Made by a program: the position numbers and the translations under genes. A model generated the notes under the pieces. It saw nothing but the letters and a program-made list of their open reading frames with translations. It was not told the DNA's origin and ran no database searches. DNA of 64,000 nucleotides, from NCBI RefSeq assembly GCF_006716445.1, contig NZ_VFPA01000002.1:1240001-1304000 (forward strand), given 5' to 3'. Of the stretch, positions 20,420 to 28,207 are shown in pieces; within the stretch, counting starts at the first letter, position 1, and every line of letters starts with the position of its first letter. Source of the stretch: Pseudonocardia kunmingensis (GTDB lineage: Bacteria > Actinomycetota > Actinomycetes > Mycobacteriales > Pseudonocardiaceae).

Positions 20420-20461
20420 GTTCCCCCGGGGAACTCGATGCGCTAGGTTCCCTTTGGGAAC
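20420..20461. promoter_or_regulatory. Tandem HxlR operator palindromes
   Basis: Two perfect 15-bp inverted repeats, GTTCCC-N3-GGGAAC, at 20420-20434 and 20447-20461. Each is followed by TCGA, and their centres are 27 bases apart. They fill the short gap between the divergent HxlR and methyltransferase starts, so they probably control both genes. Confidence 0.72.
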
Positions 20462-20479
20462 TCGACTTGGGGGGTAGCC

Positions 20480-21241
20480 GTGCCCGCACGCATCGCACTC
20501 GACTCGCCCGGCGCCGTCGACGGCCGCCACATCCGTGCCGTGACGTTCCAGCCCGTGCGCATGCAGTACGTCCGGCGCACGCTGGAACGCACCGGGCTCG
20601 AGCCGGGGGGTGCTCCGGCGGTGGTGGTCGGGAGCACCCGCGGCGAGCTCGCCCGCGGCCTGGCCGCCCTCGGGATGGAGGTCACCGCGCTCGACCCCGC
20701 CCCCGCGGCCACGCGGCTCGCGCAGGACGCCGACGGGAGCGGCGCGATCCACTACCGGACGGCCGCCGCCGAGGACCTCGGCACGCTCCCGGACGCCGCG
20801 TTCGCGTTCGCCTACTACGCCGACACCTTCGAGATCACCGCCGACCTGCCCGCGGTGATCGGGCACGCCGCCCGGATCCTGCGCCCGGGCGGCCTGCTCG
20901 TCTACGACACGGTGGCGCGCACCCCGCTCTCGCGGCTGGTCTACCTCGGCGCGTTCCAGACGCTGCCGCCCACCCGGATTATGCCGTCCGGCCGCTACCG
21001 GGCCGAGCGCCTCCGGCCGCCCGCCGAGGTCGCCGACGTGCTCAGCGCCGCGGGCCTGCGGGTCGACGACGTGTGCGGTTTCCGGCCGCGCAGCATCGGT
21101 GCCCTGGTCCGGGCCGTGCTCGCCCGCAAGAGCGGCCGGCTGCGCGACGAGGACCTCGCCTCGGCGGTCGAGTTCCTGCTCGACCCGGGTCACGCGCCGC
21201 CCGTCACCTACTTCGGGGCGGCCCGCAAGCCGGGCCGGTGA
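20480..21241 (+). CDS. SAM-dependent methyltransferase-like protein (UbiG-like fold)
   Basis: The 253-residue protein has a Rossmann-type methyltransferase fold: VVVGSTRGELARGLAALGMEVTALDPAP is motif I and the acidic ribose ligand. AFAFAYYADTFEITADLPAVI, then HAARILRPGGLLVYDT, gives the later motifs. Motif I lacks the usual G-x-G-x-G spacing, so cofactor binding may differ. GTG 20480 lies just behind the HxlR operators. It probably acts on the compound sensed by HxlR; a quinone- or phenol-type substrate is possible but not shown. Confidence 0.72.
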   Translation: MPARIALDSPGAVDGRHIRAVTFQPVRMQYVRRTLERTGLEPGGAPAVVVGSTRGELARGLAALGMEVTALDPAPAATRLAQDADGSGAIHYRTAAAEDLGTLPDAAFAFAYYADTFEITADLPAVIGHAARILRPGGLLVYDTVARTPLSRLVYLGAFQTLPPTRIMPSGRYRAERLRPPAEVADVLSAAGLRVDDVCGFRPRSIGALVRAVLARKSGRLRDEDLASAVEFLLDPGHAPPVTYFGAARKPGR

Positions 21242-21251
21242 GGGCGCGCCG

Positions 21252-22415
21252 TCAGGTCGCCAGGTCGTTCGACGGGCTGCTCCAGCGGACCGTGGGGGAC
21301 AGGGCGGCGTGGTTGACCCGCTCGCGGTGCTGCTCCACCACCGGGAACAGCGACGTGATGAGCGTGTCGGACAGGCGGTGCGGCTGCAGCCCGAGCGAGG
21401 GCAGCCCGGTGAACACCACGTTGTAGTAGTGCGAGTCGGCCTCGACGCGGGGGTTCTCGAGGTTCTCCACCTCGACGATGCCAGGGAAGGTGTCGGCCAC
21501 GGCCTTGGCCATCTCGTGCACCGACATCGACTCGGTGAGCTGGTTGAACACCCGGAACTCGCCCGGTTCGGCGGGGTTGGCCGCGGCGAGCCGGATGCAC
21601 TCGACGGTGTCGCGGATGTCGATGATCCCGCGGGTCTGACCGCCGGAGCCGTAGACGGTGAGGGGCTCGCCCAGCACCGCCTGGATGACGAACCGGTTGA
21701 GCACCGTGCCGAACACGGCGTCGTAGTCGAACCGGGTGGCGAGGCGGGGATCGCGCTCGGTCTGGGGCGTCTGCTGCCCGTAGACCACGCCCTGGTTGAG
21801 GTCGGTGGCGCGCAGGCCCCAGATGCGGCAGGCGAACTCGATGTTGTGGCTGTCGTGGACCTTGCTCAGGTGGTAGAAGGAGTTCGGCCGCTTCGGGAAC
21901 ATCACCCGGTCCCGCCGGCCCTTGTGCTCGATCTCGAGCCAGCCCTCTTCGATGTCGATGTTGGGCGTGCCGTACTCGCCCATCGTGCCGAGCTTGACCA
22001 GGTGGATCGAGGGGTCGATCTCGGCGATCGCGTAGAGCAGGTTGAGGTTGCCGATCACGTTGTTGTGCTGGGTGTGCACCGCGTGGGCGCGGTCGATCAT
22101 CGAGTACGGAGCGGAGCGCTGCTCGGCGAAGTGCACGATGGTGTCGGGCCGGAAGCGGCGCACGACGTCGAACAGGAACTCCGCGTCGACGAGGTCGCCG
22201 ACGAAGGTCTCGATGCGCCGGCCCGTCAGGTCGTGCCAGACGTCGGTGCGGACCTCGAGCGACTCGATCGGGACGAGGCTGTCCACACCCATCTCGTCGT
22301 CGTAGCGACGACGCAGGAAGTTGTCGACGACGCCGACCTCGGCCCCGGTGTCGGACAGGTGCAGCGCGGTGGGCCAACCGAGGTAGCCGTCACCACCGAG
22401 AACGAGAACCCGCAA
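21252..22415 (-). CDS. sqdB: UDP-sulfoquinovose synthase
   Basis: Converts UDP-glucose plus sulfite to UDP-sulfoquinovose, the head-group donor for sulfolipid or sulfated glycans. The 387-residue extended SDR has the NAD site GGDGYLGW, DNFLRRRYDDEMG, LVKLGTMGEYGTPNIDIEEG, the active Tyr/Lys in SFYHLSKVHDSHN, and RATDLNQGVVYGQQT. These blocks are nearly diagnostic for SQD1/SqdB. The start is probably TTG 22415 (LRVLVLGGDGYLG) behind GGGGGAAT; no ATG or GTG fits the family start. Divergent from a GT2 glycosyltransferase gene 214 bases away. Confidence 0.88.
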   Translation of the reverse strand: MRVLVLGGDGYLGWPTALHLSDTGAEVGVVDNFLRRRYDDEMGVDSLVPIESLEVRTDVWHDLTGRRIETFVGDLVDAEFLFDVVRRFRPDTIVHFAEQRSAPYSMIDRAHAVHTQHNNVIGNLNLLYAIAEIDPSIHLVKLGTMGEYGTPNIDIEEGWLEIEHKGRRDRVMFPKRPNSFYHLSKVHDSHNIEFACRIWGLRATDLNQGVVYGQQTPQTERDPRLATRFDYDAVFGTVLNRFVIQAVLGEPLTVYGSGGQTRGIIDIRDTVECIRLAAANPAEPGEFRVFNQLTESMSVHEMAKAVADTFPGIVEVENLENPRVEADSHYYNVVFTGLPSLGLQPHRLSDTLITSLFPVVEQHRERVNHAALSPTVRWSSPSNDLAT

Positions 22416-22629
22416 GATTCCCCCGTATGTCGATCGATCGGAACGACCGGGGCCGTGGGTGCGCGCGCCGGGGAGCGGATCCGACCGAGAACTACTCGGA
22501 CAAACCGTACGGTAGCCGGATCGGGTGGCGAACCGGCGGTCGGGCGGTGTGATGCGGGGTACCGCCGAGGGGCCGTCGGGCGCTGGCCGTGGGGGGTGGG
22601 CGGGCGCGGATCGGCCGTAGGGCAGGATC

Positions 22630-23823
22630 GTGGTGATGACCAGGAACGGACCGGCCGCCCGGGCCCGGCTCGGCAGGAGAGCGATCGGCGCGGTGCTCGC
22701 CGCCGGGGTCGCCGGCACCGTCTACCGCAGCGTGTGCGCCGTGGACCGGCGTCGCCGGGTCGTGCCGATCCGCGACGCACGGCCCGGGTCCGCGTTCCCG
22801 GCCCCGGTCACCGTCGTCGTACCGGCCCGCAACGAGGCCGCCGTGCTCGACGACTGCCTGCACGCCATCCGGAACCAGACCTACGGCCGGGACGGCGGGA
22901 TGCGCGTCGTCGTCGTCGACGACGACTCGAGCGACGCCACCGGCGACATCGCCCACCGCCACGCGAGCGCGGACCCCCGCCTGTCGGTCGTCCGCACCGC
23001 CGGGCCGCCCCCGGGCTGGACGGGCAAGGTCCACGCCATGTACGCCGGTGTCGAGGCGGCGGGCGCGCCGCAACCCGGGGAGTGGCTCCTGTTCGTCGAC
23101 GCGGACACGGTGCTGGGACCCGAGGCGCTCGAACGGCTGCTGGCGACCGCGCTCGCGGTCGACGCCGACCTCGTCTCCACGCCCGGTGGGCCGCCCCCCG
23201 GGCACTCGCTCAGCTGGCCGCTGCTGGTGCCGGCGGCGATGCAGATGCTCGGGGAGAACGCCGACCCCGACGGCGCGGGCAGCAAGGCGTTCGCGATCGG
23301 CCACTGCATCCTCGTGCGCCGCGAGCGCTACGCGAAGATGGGCGGCTGGGAGGCACTGGCCGCCCGGCGCAACGAGGACATCGCGCTCGCCACCGCCGTG
23401 CGCGACTGCGGCGGCACCACCCGCACCGTCGACGGCCTGGACCACGTCACGACCACCGGCATGGACCCGTTCGGCCAGGGGTGGGCCTCGTTCCGCAAGA
23501 GCTTCATGGCGGGAACCCGCGGATCGGTCCCGGTGCTCCTCGGCGGGGGGCTCGGTCAGATCGCGCTGTCCCTGGCCGCACCGGCCGCCGTCGTCACCGG
23601 GGCGCTGTCACGCCGCCGGTGGCTCACCGCCGTCGGGGCGACGGGCTGGGTCGCGCAGAGCGTCGCGCACCAGCAGAACGCCGACCTCATGCGGTCCGCA
23701 CCGTGGCTGGCACCGCTCGCCCCGCTGACCGGTGCGCTGTTCGGCGGCGTCCTGGTCGACGGCGCGTTCCGCGCGCTGCGCGGCACCGGCTCCTGGAAGG
23801 GACGCCCCGACAGGCAGGCATGA
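22630..23823 (+). CDS. GT2 glycosyltransferase, HpnB-like membrane type
   Basis: The 397-residue protein has one N-terminal helix (residues ~18-34), a GT-A domain (VTVVVPARNEAAVLDDCL; VVVVDDDSSDAT; LFVDADTVLG as DxD; ARRNEDIALATAV as the acceptor/base motif) and C-terminal membrane helices (ALSLAAPAAVVTGAL; LAPLAPLTGALFGGVLV). It resembles the hopene-associated HpnB family. The gene is divergent from sqdB, so it might transfer sulfoquinovose to a lipid; this is inference, since classical sulfolipid transferases are GT4 (SqdX) or GT8-like (SqdD). Start GTG 22630 or ATG 22636. Confidence 0.8.
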   Translation: MVMTRNGPAARARLGRRAIGAVLAAGVAGTVYRSVCAVDRRRRVVPIRDARPGSAFPAPVTVVVPARNEAAVLDDCLHAIRNQTYGRDGGMRVVVVDDDSSDATGDIAHRHASADPRLSVVRTAGPPPGWTGKVHAMYAGVEAAGAPQPGEWLLFVDADTVLGPEALERLLATALAVDADLVSTPGGPPPGHSLSWPLLVPAAMQMLGENADPDGAGSKAFAIGHCILVRRERYAKMGGWEALAARRNEDIALATAVRDCGGTTRTVDGLDHVTTTGMDPFGQGWASFRKSFMAGTRGSVPVLLGGGLGQIALSLAAPAAVVTGALSRRRWLTAVGATGWVAQSVAHQQNADLMRSAPWLAPLAPLTGALFGGVLVDGAFRALRGTGSWKGRPDRQA

Positions 23824-23888
23824 TCGCCGATCGGGTGCGCCGACGGTCGTCCGCGCCGCGCTGAGTGCACGCAACCAGCGATCACCCG

Positions 23889-24122
23889 TCACACGCCGGG
23901 GTCGTCGCGCAGCTGCAGCACGGTGCGCAGCACGTACTCGACCGCGGAGTCGAACGCGCGGCCGCGCAGCTCGCCGCGCACGGCGAGGTTGCGGGCGGCG
24001 AACTCGACGGCCTGCTCGGGCCCCACCCGTCGGACGACGACCTCGGCGGTCTCCTCGAGGTCGAGCCCCGGGTTGTCCAGGCGGGCCAGCGCGAACGCGA
24101 CGACCAGCTCGTCGACCGTCAC
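23889..24122 (-). CDS. Small conserved-looking acidic protein, function unknown
   Basis: A 77-residue helical, acidic protein starting at GTG 24122 (VTVDELVVAFALARLDN), with a GAGGGAG about 10 bases upstream. Codon use has the strong third-position GC of real genes here. It reads as several amphipathic helices (ELVVAFALARL, EETAEVVVRRVGPEQAVEFAARNLAV, FDSAVEYVLRTVLQL) without a known motif. Divergent from the PanE-like gene. The longer in-frame extension to 24242 runs through the neighbour's promoter and is unlikely. Confidence 0.55.
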   Translation of the reverse strand: MTVDELVVAFALARLDNPGLDLEETAEVVVRRVGPEQAVEFAARNLAVRGELRGRAFDSAVEYVLRTVLQLRDDPGV

Positions 24123-24225
24123 GAGATCCGCTCCCTCGCCCGCCGGATGGCTGCCGCGTCCATCATCCTCCCGGGAACGGCGCCGTGCGATCGGCGCCCC
24201 GCCTACGAGGAGAACGGAGCACCAC

Positions 24226-25167
24226 ATGTCGAAGGTCGCCATCGTCGGGTGCGGCGCGATGGGGTCGGTCTACGCGGGGTTGATGCAGCGCGCCGGGCAC
24301 GAGGTGCACGGCGTGTGCCTGTGGCCCGACCACGTCGAGGCCGTGAACGCCCGCGGCCTGCGCGTCCACGGTGCGAGCGGGGACCAGACCGTCCGGCTCG
24401 CCTCGATGTCGACCACCACCGAGGGCATCGGAGTGTGCGACCTCGTCGTCATCGCCACCAAGGCGTTCGACGTCGCGGCGGCGGCGGAGTCGGCGCGGCC
24501 GCTGGTGGGGCCCGCCACCGTGGTCCAGAGCATCCAGAACGGGCTCGGCTCGCCGGAGCGGGTGGCCGCGGTACTCGGTGGGGAGCGCCTCGCCATCGGG
24601 GTGGTCGGCGGCTTCGGCGCGTCGGTGCCCGCGCCCGGCGTGGCCCACCACAACGGGATGGAGATGATCCGCTTCGGCGCCTTCGCGGGGCTGCCCCGGG
24701 ACGCGCTGGAGGCGTCGGCGCAGGTGTGGACCTCGTCGGGCTTCGCGGTGCAGCTGTTCGAGGACACCGACCGGATGGTGTGGGAGAAGTTCGTCATGAA
24801 CGTCGCCTTCTCCGGCACCACCTGCGTCACCGGGCTGACGATCGGCCAGGTGCTGGCGGACCCGAGCGCATGGGCGGTGGCCGAGGCCTGCGCCCGCGAG
24901 GCGCTGGCCGTGGCCGACGCGGCGGGTATCGCGCTCGACGTCGGCGACCCGATCGCGCACGTCCGCGCCCTGGGCGGCAAGATCCCCGACGCCCGGCCGT
25001 CGATGCTGCTCGACTTCCTGCTCCGGCGCCGGGGCGAGGTCGACGCCATCGTCGGGCAGGTCACGGTGCTGGGGGAGCGCTACGGCGTCGCCACCCCCGT
25101 CACGCGGACGGTGGCCGACCTGATCCGGGCCCGGGAGTCCGGCTACCTCCCGGGGGCGGAGGCCTGA
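24226..25167 (+). CDS. 2-Dehydropantoate 2-reductase family protein (PanE-like)
   Basis: The 313-residue NADPH enzyme has the Rossmann start VAIVGCGAMGSVYAGLMQRAG, then IATKAFDVAAAA, VQSIQNGLGSPERVA and the C-terminal helical domain (MVWEKFVMNVAFSGTTCVTGLTIG, where Lys and Asn-type residues of KPR enzymes lie; ARPSMLLDFLLRRRGEVDAI). It reduces a 2-keto acid, either ketopantoate in CoA synthesis or another keto acid. ATG 24226 has ACGGAG upstream. Its end overlaps the convergent esterase gene by 25 bases. Confidence 0.87.
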   Translation: MSKVAIVGCGAMGSVYAGLMQRAGHEVHGVCLWPDHVEAVNARGLRVHGASGDQTVRLASMSTTTEGIGVCDLVVIATKAFDVAAAAESARPLVGPATVVQSIQNGLGSPERVAAVLGGERLAIGVVGGFGASVPAPGVAHHNGMEMIRFGAFAGLPRDALEASAQVWTSSGFAVQLFEDTDRMVWEKFVMNVAFSGTTCVTGLTIGQVLADPSAWAVAEACAREALAVADAAGIALDVGDPIAHVRALGGKIPDARPSMLLDFLLRRRGEVDAIVGQVTVLGERYGVATPVTRTVADLIRARESGYLPGAEA

Positions 25168-25943
25168 TCGTGGGGCTGCACCGGCGGCGCGTCGACCGTC
25201 GGCACGGGGATCCAGTCGAGGTGCTTGGCGGTGCGGGTGTCTCCGGAGGAACGGCCCCGTACCCGGCGGAGCAGCCACGGCAGGACGTGCTCGCGGTAGT
25301 ACCGCGCCTCGGCCAGCAGCCTGCGGGCGACGGGCGAGCCGGCGCTCGCGCCCTGGGCGGCGGGCCCCTCGCCCAGCGCGGCGAGGACGAGCGCGGCGAC
25401 GCGCTGGTGGCCGGCCGCGTTCAGGTGCAGCCGGTCGGGCGACCAGTAGGCCGCGTGCCGGATCTCCGCGTCGTGGAAGACGTCCACCAGCTCCACGCCG
25501 TGCCGCGCCGCGAGCTCGGCGACTCCCCGCGTGAGCTCCTCCCCGCGCCGGCGCACCGTACGACCGAAGGGAAGGTGATCGGAGGGGTCGGCGCCGCTGA
25601 GCAGCACGAGTCGCACCCCGGCGGCCTGGCAGCGCCGGACCGCCCCTTCGGTCAGGCCGACCAGGTGGGCCACGTCGATGCCCGGGCGGAGCATGTCGTT
25701 GCCGCCACCGTTGAGGGTGACCAGATCCGGGGCCGGGGTGAGGGACAGTGCCGCGTCGAGCTGCTCGGTGACGATCGGCCCCAGCAGGCGCCCCCGGACC
25801 GCCAGGTTCGCGTAGTGCACCCCGCCGCCCCGCGTGGCGGCGAAGCCCGCGGCGACCCGGTCCGCCCAGCCCCGCACCGCCCCGTCCGGGAGCTCGTCAC
25901 CCACACCTTCGGTGAAGCTGTCGCCGATCGCCGCGTACCGCAC
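25143..25943 (-). CDS. SGNH/GDSL-family esterase or lipase
   Basis: Serine hydrolase of 266 residues. Block I is YAAIGDSFTEGVGDE with the nucleophilic Ser, block III is LNGGGNDML with the oxyanion Gly and Asn, and block V is SPDRLHLNAAGHQ with the Asp and His. GTG 25943 gives a cytoplasmic protein without a signal peptide. It lies 17 bases after purU in the same direction, so it is probably the last gene of the betaine/sarcosine operon transcript. Its role there is unclear. Confidence 0.85.
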   Translation of the reverse strand: MRYAAIGDSFTEGVGDELPDGAVRGWADRVAAGFAATRGGGVHYANLAVRGRLLGPIVTEQLDAALSLTPAPDLVTLNGGGNDMLRPGIDVAHLVGLTEGAVRRCQAAGVRLVLLSGADPSDHLPFGRTVRRRGEELTRGVAELAARHGVELVDVFHDAEIRHAAYWSPDRLHLNAAGHQRVAALVLAALGEGPAAQGASAGSPVARRLLAEARYYREHVLPWLLRRVRGRSSGDTRTAKHLDWIPVPTVDAPPVQPHDQASAPGR

Positions 25944-25960
25944 GGCACCACAGTAGGTGC

Positions 25961-26806
25961 TCAGCGGAAGACCACGGTGCTGCGGTCGTTGAGCAGGACC
26001 CGCCGTTCGCAGTGCCAGCGCACCGCGCGCGAGAGGGCCAGCGCCTCCGCGTCGCGCCCGACCGTCGAGAGGCTGCGCGGGTCGAAGGTGTGGTCGATCC
26101 GGATCACCTCCTGCTCGATGATCGGTCCCTCGTCGAGCTCCGGCGTGACGTAGTGGGCGGTGGCCCCGACGAGCTTCACGCCTCGGTCGTAGGCCTGGTG
26201 GTAGGGCTTCGCCCCGGTGAACCCGGGCAGGAACGAGTGGTGGATGTTGATCGCGCGCCCGTGCAGCCTGCGGCACAGACCGTCGGAGAGCACCTGCATG
26301 TAGCGGGCCAGCACCACGAGGTCGGCCCGGTGCTCGTCGACGAGCTCGAGCAGCCGCTGCTCGGCCTGCGGCTTGGTGTCCGGGGTGACCGGCACGTGGA
26401 CGTAGGGCAGCCCGGCCGCCTCGGCCATCGGACGCAGGTCCTCGTGGTTGGAGACCACCGCGACGAGCTCGGCACCGAGGCTGCCCGCGCGCCAGCGGAA
26501 GATCAGGTCGTTGAGGCAGTGCCCCATCCGCGACACCATCACCAGGGCGCGGACGGGCCGGTCGTCGGTGAGGGAGAAGCTCATCCCGAACTCCTCGGCC
26601 ACCCGGGTGAACGCCTCGGACAGGGCGACGGCGTTCGCGTCGCCCGCGCTGACGAACGCGGTGCGCAGGAACAGCGTGCCGCGCACCGGGTCGTCGAACT
26701 GCTGGTGCTCGACGATGTCGCAGCCGTGGCCGAAGAGGAACGCGGTGACCGCGTGCACGATGCCGGGGCGTTGCGGGCAGCTCAGGGTCAGGGTGAAGGT
26801 GCGCAC
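25961..26806 (-). CDS. purU: Formyltetrahydrofolate deformylase
   Basis: Hydrolyses 10-formyl-THF to formate and THF. The 281-residue protein has an N-terminal ACT domain (LTLSCPQRPGIVHAVTAFLF) and a formyltransferase-fold catalytic domain with INIHHSFLPGFTGAKPY and TAHYVTPELDEGPII, which supply the Asn, His and Asp of the active site. Next to sarcosine oxidase and dimethylglycine oxidase it would drain one-carbon units and free THF when methyl groups are oxidised. Twelve bases separate it from sdaA. Confidence 0.95.
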   Translation of the reverse strand: MRTFTLTLSCPQRPGIVHAVTAFLFGHGCDIVEHQQFDDPVRGTLFLRTAFVSAGDANAVALSEAFTRVAEEFGMSFSLTDDRPVRALVMVSRMGHCLNDLIFRWRAGSLGAELVAVVSNHEDLRPMAEAAGLPYVHVPVTPDTKPQAEQRLLELVDEHRADLVVLARYMQVLSDGLCRRLHGRAINIHHSFLPGFTGAKPYHQAYDRGVKLVGATAHYVTPELDEGPIIEQEVIRIDHTFDPRSLSTVGRDAEALALSRAVRWHCERRVLLNDRSTVVFR

Positions 26807-26818
26807 GGCGGTCTCCGA

Positions 26819-28192
26819 TCAACACTCGACGACGTTGAGGGCGAGCCCGCCGCGGGCGGTCTCCTTGTACTTGTCCTTCATGTCGGCCCCGGTCTCGCGC
26901 ATGGTCTTGATCGCCTTGTCGAGCGTGACGTGGTGGTCGCCGTCGCCGCGCAGGGCCATCCGGGCGGCGGTGATCGCCTTGATCGCCCCCACGGCGTTGC
27001 GCTCGATGCACGGGATCTGCACGAGCCCGCCCACCGGGTCGCAGGTGAGCCCGAGGTTGTGCTCGATGCCGATCTCGGCGGCGTTCTCGACCTGGGCCGG
27101 GGTGGCGCCGAGCACCTCGGCGAGCCCGGCAGCGGCCATCGAGCACGCCGAGCCCACCTCGCCCTGGCACCCGACCTCGGCCCCGGAGATCGAGGCGTTC
27201 TCCTTGAACAGCAGCCCGATCGCCGCGGCCGTGAGCAGGAAGCGCACCACCCCGTCCTCGGAGTACGTGCCGGCGAAGCGGCGGTAGTAGTGCAGGACGG
27301 CGGGGATGATGCCGGCGGCCCCGTTCGTCGGCGCGGTGACGACCCGCCCGCCCGCCGCGTTCTCCTCGTTGACGGCGAGCCCGCACAGGGTGACCCAGTC
27401 GACGGCGCGCAGCGCGTCGGTGTCGTCATCGACCGCCTCGAGCCGCTCGCGCAGGGCTGCCGCGCGGCGTCGCACCTTCAGCCCGCCCGGCAGCACGCCC
27501 GTGGTGCGGGACCCGCGTTCCACGCACTCCTGCATCACCGACCAGATGTGCAGCAGCCCGGCCCGGACCTCCTCCTCGGTGCGGCGGGTGAGCTCGTTGG
27601 CGAGCATGACGTCGCTGATGCTCATGCCGGTCTCGCGGGTGCGCTGCAGCAGCTCCCCGCCCGTGCGGAACGGGTGGGGCACCGGGGTCGGGTCCGCGAC
27701 GAGCACCGGGCGCCCGGTGTCGTCCTCGTCGAGGACGAACCCGCCGCCCACCGAGAAGTACTCGCGGGCCAGCAACTCGGTGCCGGCGGCGTCGAGGGCC
27801 CGGAAGCGCATCCCGTTGGTGTGGAAGGCCAGGCGCTTGCGGCGGTGCAGCACGACGTGGTCGTCGACCGAGAATGCGATCGGATGCTTGCCGCCCAGCA
27901 GCAGCTCGCGCCGCGTGCGGACGGCGGCCACGCGTGGCTCCGCGGCCGCCGGGTCGACGACGTCGGGCTGCTCGCCCTCCAGACCCAGCACGACCGCTTT
28001 GACGCTGCCGTGGCCGTGACCGGTGGCGCCGAGCGAGCCGAACAGCTCGGCGCGCACCCCGCCCGTACGGGGGAGCAGGCCCTCGCGATCCAGCAGGGTC
28101 ACGAAGGAGTGCGCGGCCCGCATCGGCCCGACGGTGTGCGAGCTCGAGGGTCCGATCCCGATCGAGAAGAGGTCGAAGACGCTGATGGTCAT
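26819..28192 (-). CDS. sdaA: L-serine ammonia-lyase, single-chain iron-sulfur type
   Basis: Converts L-serine to pyruvate and ammonia with a [4Fe-4S] cluster. The 457-residue protein has the N-terminal beta domain (FDLFSIGIGPSSSHTVGPMRAA) and the alpha domain with cluster cysteines in GCQGEVGSACSMA and LTCDPVGGLVQIPCIERN. It ends ALNVVEC: a C-terminal cysteine like this plugs the active site in well-studied relatives. In the operon it turns serine, made from glycine by GlyA, into pyruvate. Confidence 0.95.
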   Translation of the reverse strand: MTISVFDLFSIGIGPSSSHTVGPMRAAHSFVTLLDREGLLPRTGGVRAELFGSLGATGHGHGSVKAVVLGLEGEQPDVVDPAAAEPRVAAVRTRRELLLGGKHPIAFSVDDHVVLHRRKRLAFHTNGMRFRALDAAGTELLAREYFSVGGGFVLDEDDTGRPVLVADPTPVPHPFRTGGELLQRTRETGMSISDVMLANELTRRTEEEVRAGLLHIWSVMQECVERGSRTTGVLPGGLKVRRRAAALRERLEAVDDDTDALRAVDWVTLCGLAVNEENAAGGRVVTAPTNGAAGIIPAVLHYYRRFAGTYSEDGVVRFLLTAAAIGLLFKENASISGAEVGCQGEVGSACSMAAAGLAEVLGATPAQVENAAEIGIEHNLGLTCDPVGGLVQIPCIERNAVGAIKAITAARMALRGDGDHHVTLDKAIKTMRETGADMKDKYKETARGGLALNVVEC

Positions 28193-28207
28193 GGTCGCCT
28201 GCTCGTC

